Positions 63,807 to 64,000 of a stretch of 64,000 bases of DNA are shown here, one piece after another. Source of the stretch: Candidatus Puniceispirillum sp. GTDB taxonomy: Bacteria; Pseudomonadota; Alphaproteobacteria; Puniceispirillales; Puniceispirillaceae. Position 1 is the first letter of the stretch; the number at the start of each line of letters is the position of its first letter. Where the stretch lies: positions 62,001-126,000 of the forward strand of contig JAOEUK010000007.1 of NCBI GenBank assembly GCA_028382965.1. Direction: 5' to 3'. Both the position numbers and the translations under genes were made by a program. The notes under the pieces were generated by a model. That model ran no database searches. It was given only the letters and a program-made list of their open reading frames with translations, and was not told the origin of the DNA.

Positions 63807-64000
63807 ATGAACAATGTATCATTAACATCAATGAGTTTAATCACAGGCATGGCTCTTTTGACTGGTTGTGGGCACATTTACAAACAACCAGAAGCGAGTG
63901 CCATAGCTGCTGTAGAAGCATCACAAACCCAAACGCTCGTTAATATAAAAGATGTGTTTGACACGACTTCAGAAAACATTCCTACGGTAACGGCGGTCGG
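63807..64000 (+). CDS. Partial lipoprotein gene, sigma-54 linked (3' end outside window)
   Basis: The visible 64 residues begin MNNVSLTSMSLITGMALLTG followed by Cys, a clear lipobox (LLTGC). The following CGHIYKQPEAS is the start of the mature part, then Ala/Thr-rich sequence. AGGAG lies six bases upstream of the ATG. Divergent from flhA and under a sigma-54 site, it is probably a flagellar outer-membrane or assembly lipoprotein. FlgH (L ring) is a candidate, but the visible part does not show a FlgH signature, so no symbol is given. Confidence 0.75.
   Translation, partial: MNNVSLTSMSLITGMALLTGCGHIYKQPEASAIAAVEASQTQTLVNIKDVFDTTSENIPTVTAV

Noticed and set aside
63807-64000. Naming the terminal lipoprotein FlgH
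   Set aside because: Lipobox and context fit, but the visible 64 residues show no FlgH signature.

Overview
The window looks like a chromosomal segment of a marine, AT-rich alphaproteobacterium, probably of the SAR116 (Puniceispirillum-like) type. This is inferred from the gene set: the alphaproteobacterial block NDUFA12-mlaD-DUF2155 / aat-accC-accB-aroQ, the imuA-imuB-dnaE2 cassette with a GAAC-N7-GAAC SOS box, a B12-dependent ribonucleotide reductase, and methylated-amine catabolism genes. No database search was possible. I see no rRNA, tRNA, CRISPR array, insertion sequence or phage gene.

Layout. 1-9.6 kb: methylated-amine and one-carbon catabolism. It holds the end of a dimethylglycine-dehydrogenase-type gene, a non-pyrrolysine MttB-family methyltransferase, a convergent four-gene sarcosine oxidase operon (soxB-D-A-G) and an M20 amidohydrolase. 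9.7-15.6 kb: the SOS mutagenesis cassette imuA-imuB-dnaE2, with a LexA box overlapping its promoter. 15.6-26 kb: a D,D-carboxypeptidase with a SPOR domain, clpS-clpA, a FemAB-like acyltransferase, a RidA protein and nrdJ. 26-34 kb: NDUFA12, mlaD, a DUF2155 protein, then a minus-strand run of M48 protease, DsbA-like protein, aroQ, accB, accC and aat, with a divergent aminotransferase. 34-48.5 kb: rne (with a structured leader), amiC, a class A PBP, prfB, a giant AsmA/DUF3971 protein, tyrS and a hydrolase. 48.7-52.2 kb: sulfur handling (cysE, cysteine desulfurase, ferredoxin, mnmA). 52.2-64 kb: flagellar region with fliL-like, a rod/hook protein, fliA, flhG, flhF, flhA, a partial lipoprotein gene, and about ten genes I do not recognise.

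The most interesting part is the flagellar region. Six sites of the form TGGCA-N7-TGC, with sigma-54 -24/-12 spacing, lie in its intergenic spaces, each correctly oriented for a downstream gene. They place several unknown genes in the presumed flagellar regulon: two coiled-coil/one-TM proteins with similar N-termini, and a 63-residue coiled coil. Between them is a tightly overlapping three-gene operon (128-aa protein, Sel1-repeat protein, 61-aa protein). The 128-aa product carries a segment resembling a nitrile-hydratase-like leader domain. FlhF has a degenerate GTPase site (P-loop Lys replaced by Arg, G3 motif missing). Perfect DnaA boxes occur upstream of nrdJ and as a pair upstream of an unknown 89-aa gene.

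Links between genes: ClpS, ClpA and Aat together form an N-degron pathway, though encoded in two places. The cysteine desulfurase, ferredoxin and MnmA fit a sulfur route to tRNA 2-thiouridine. The N-methyl oxidases and MttB homologue fit stepwise demethylation of betaine-type osmolytes to glycine.
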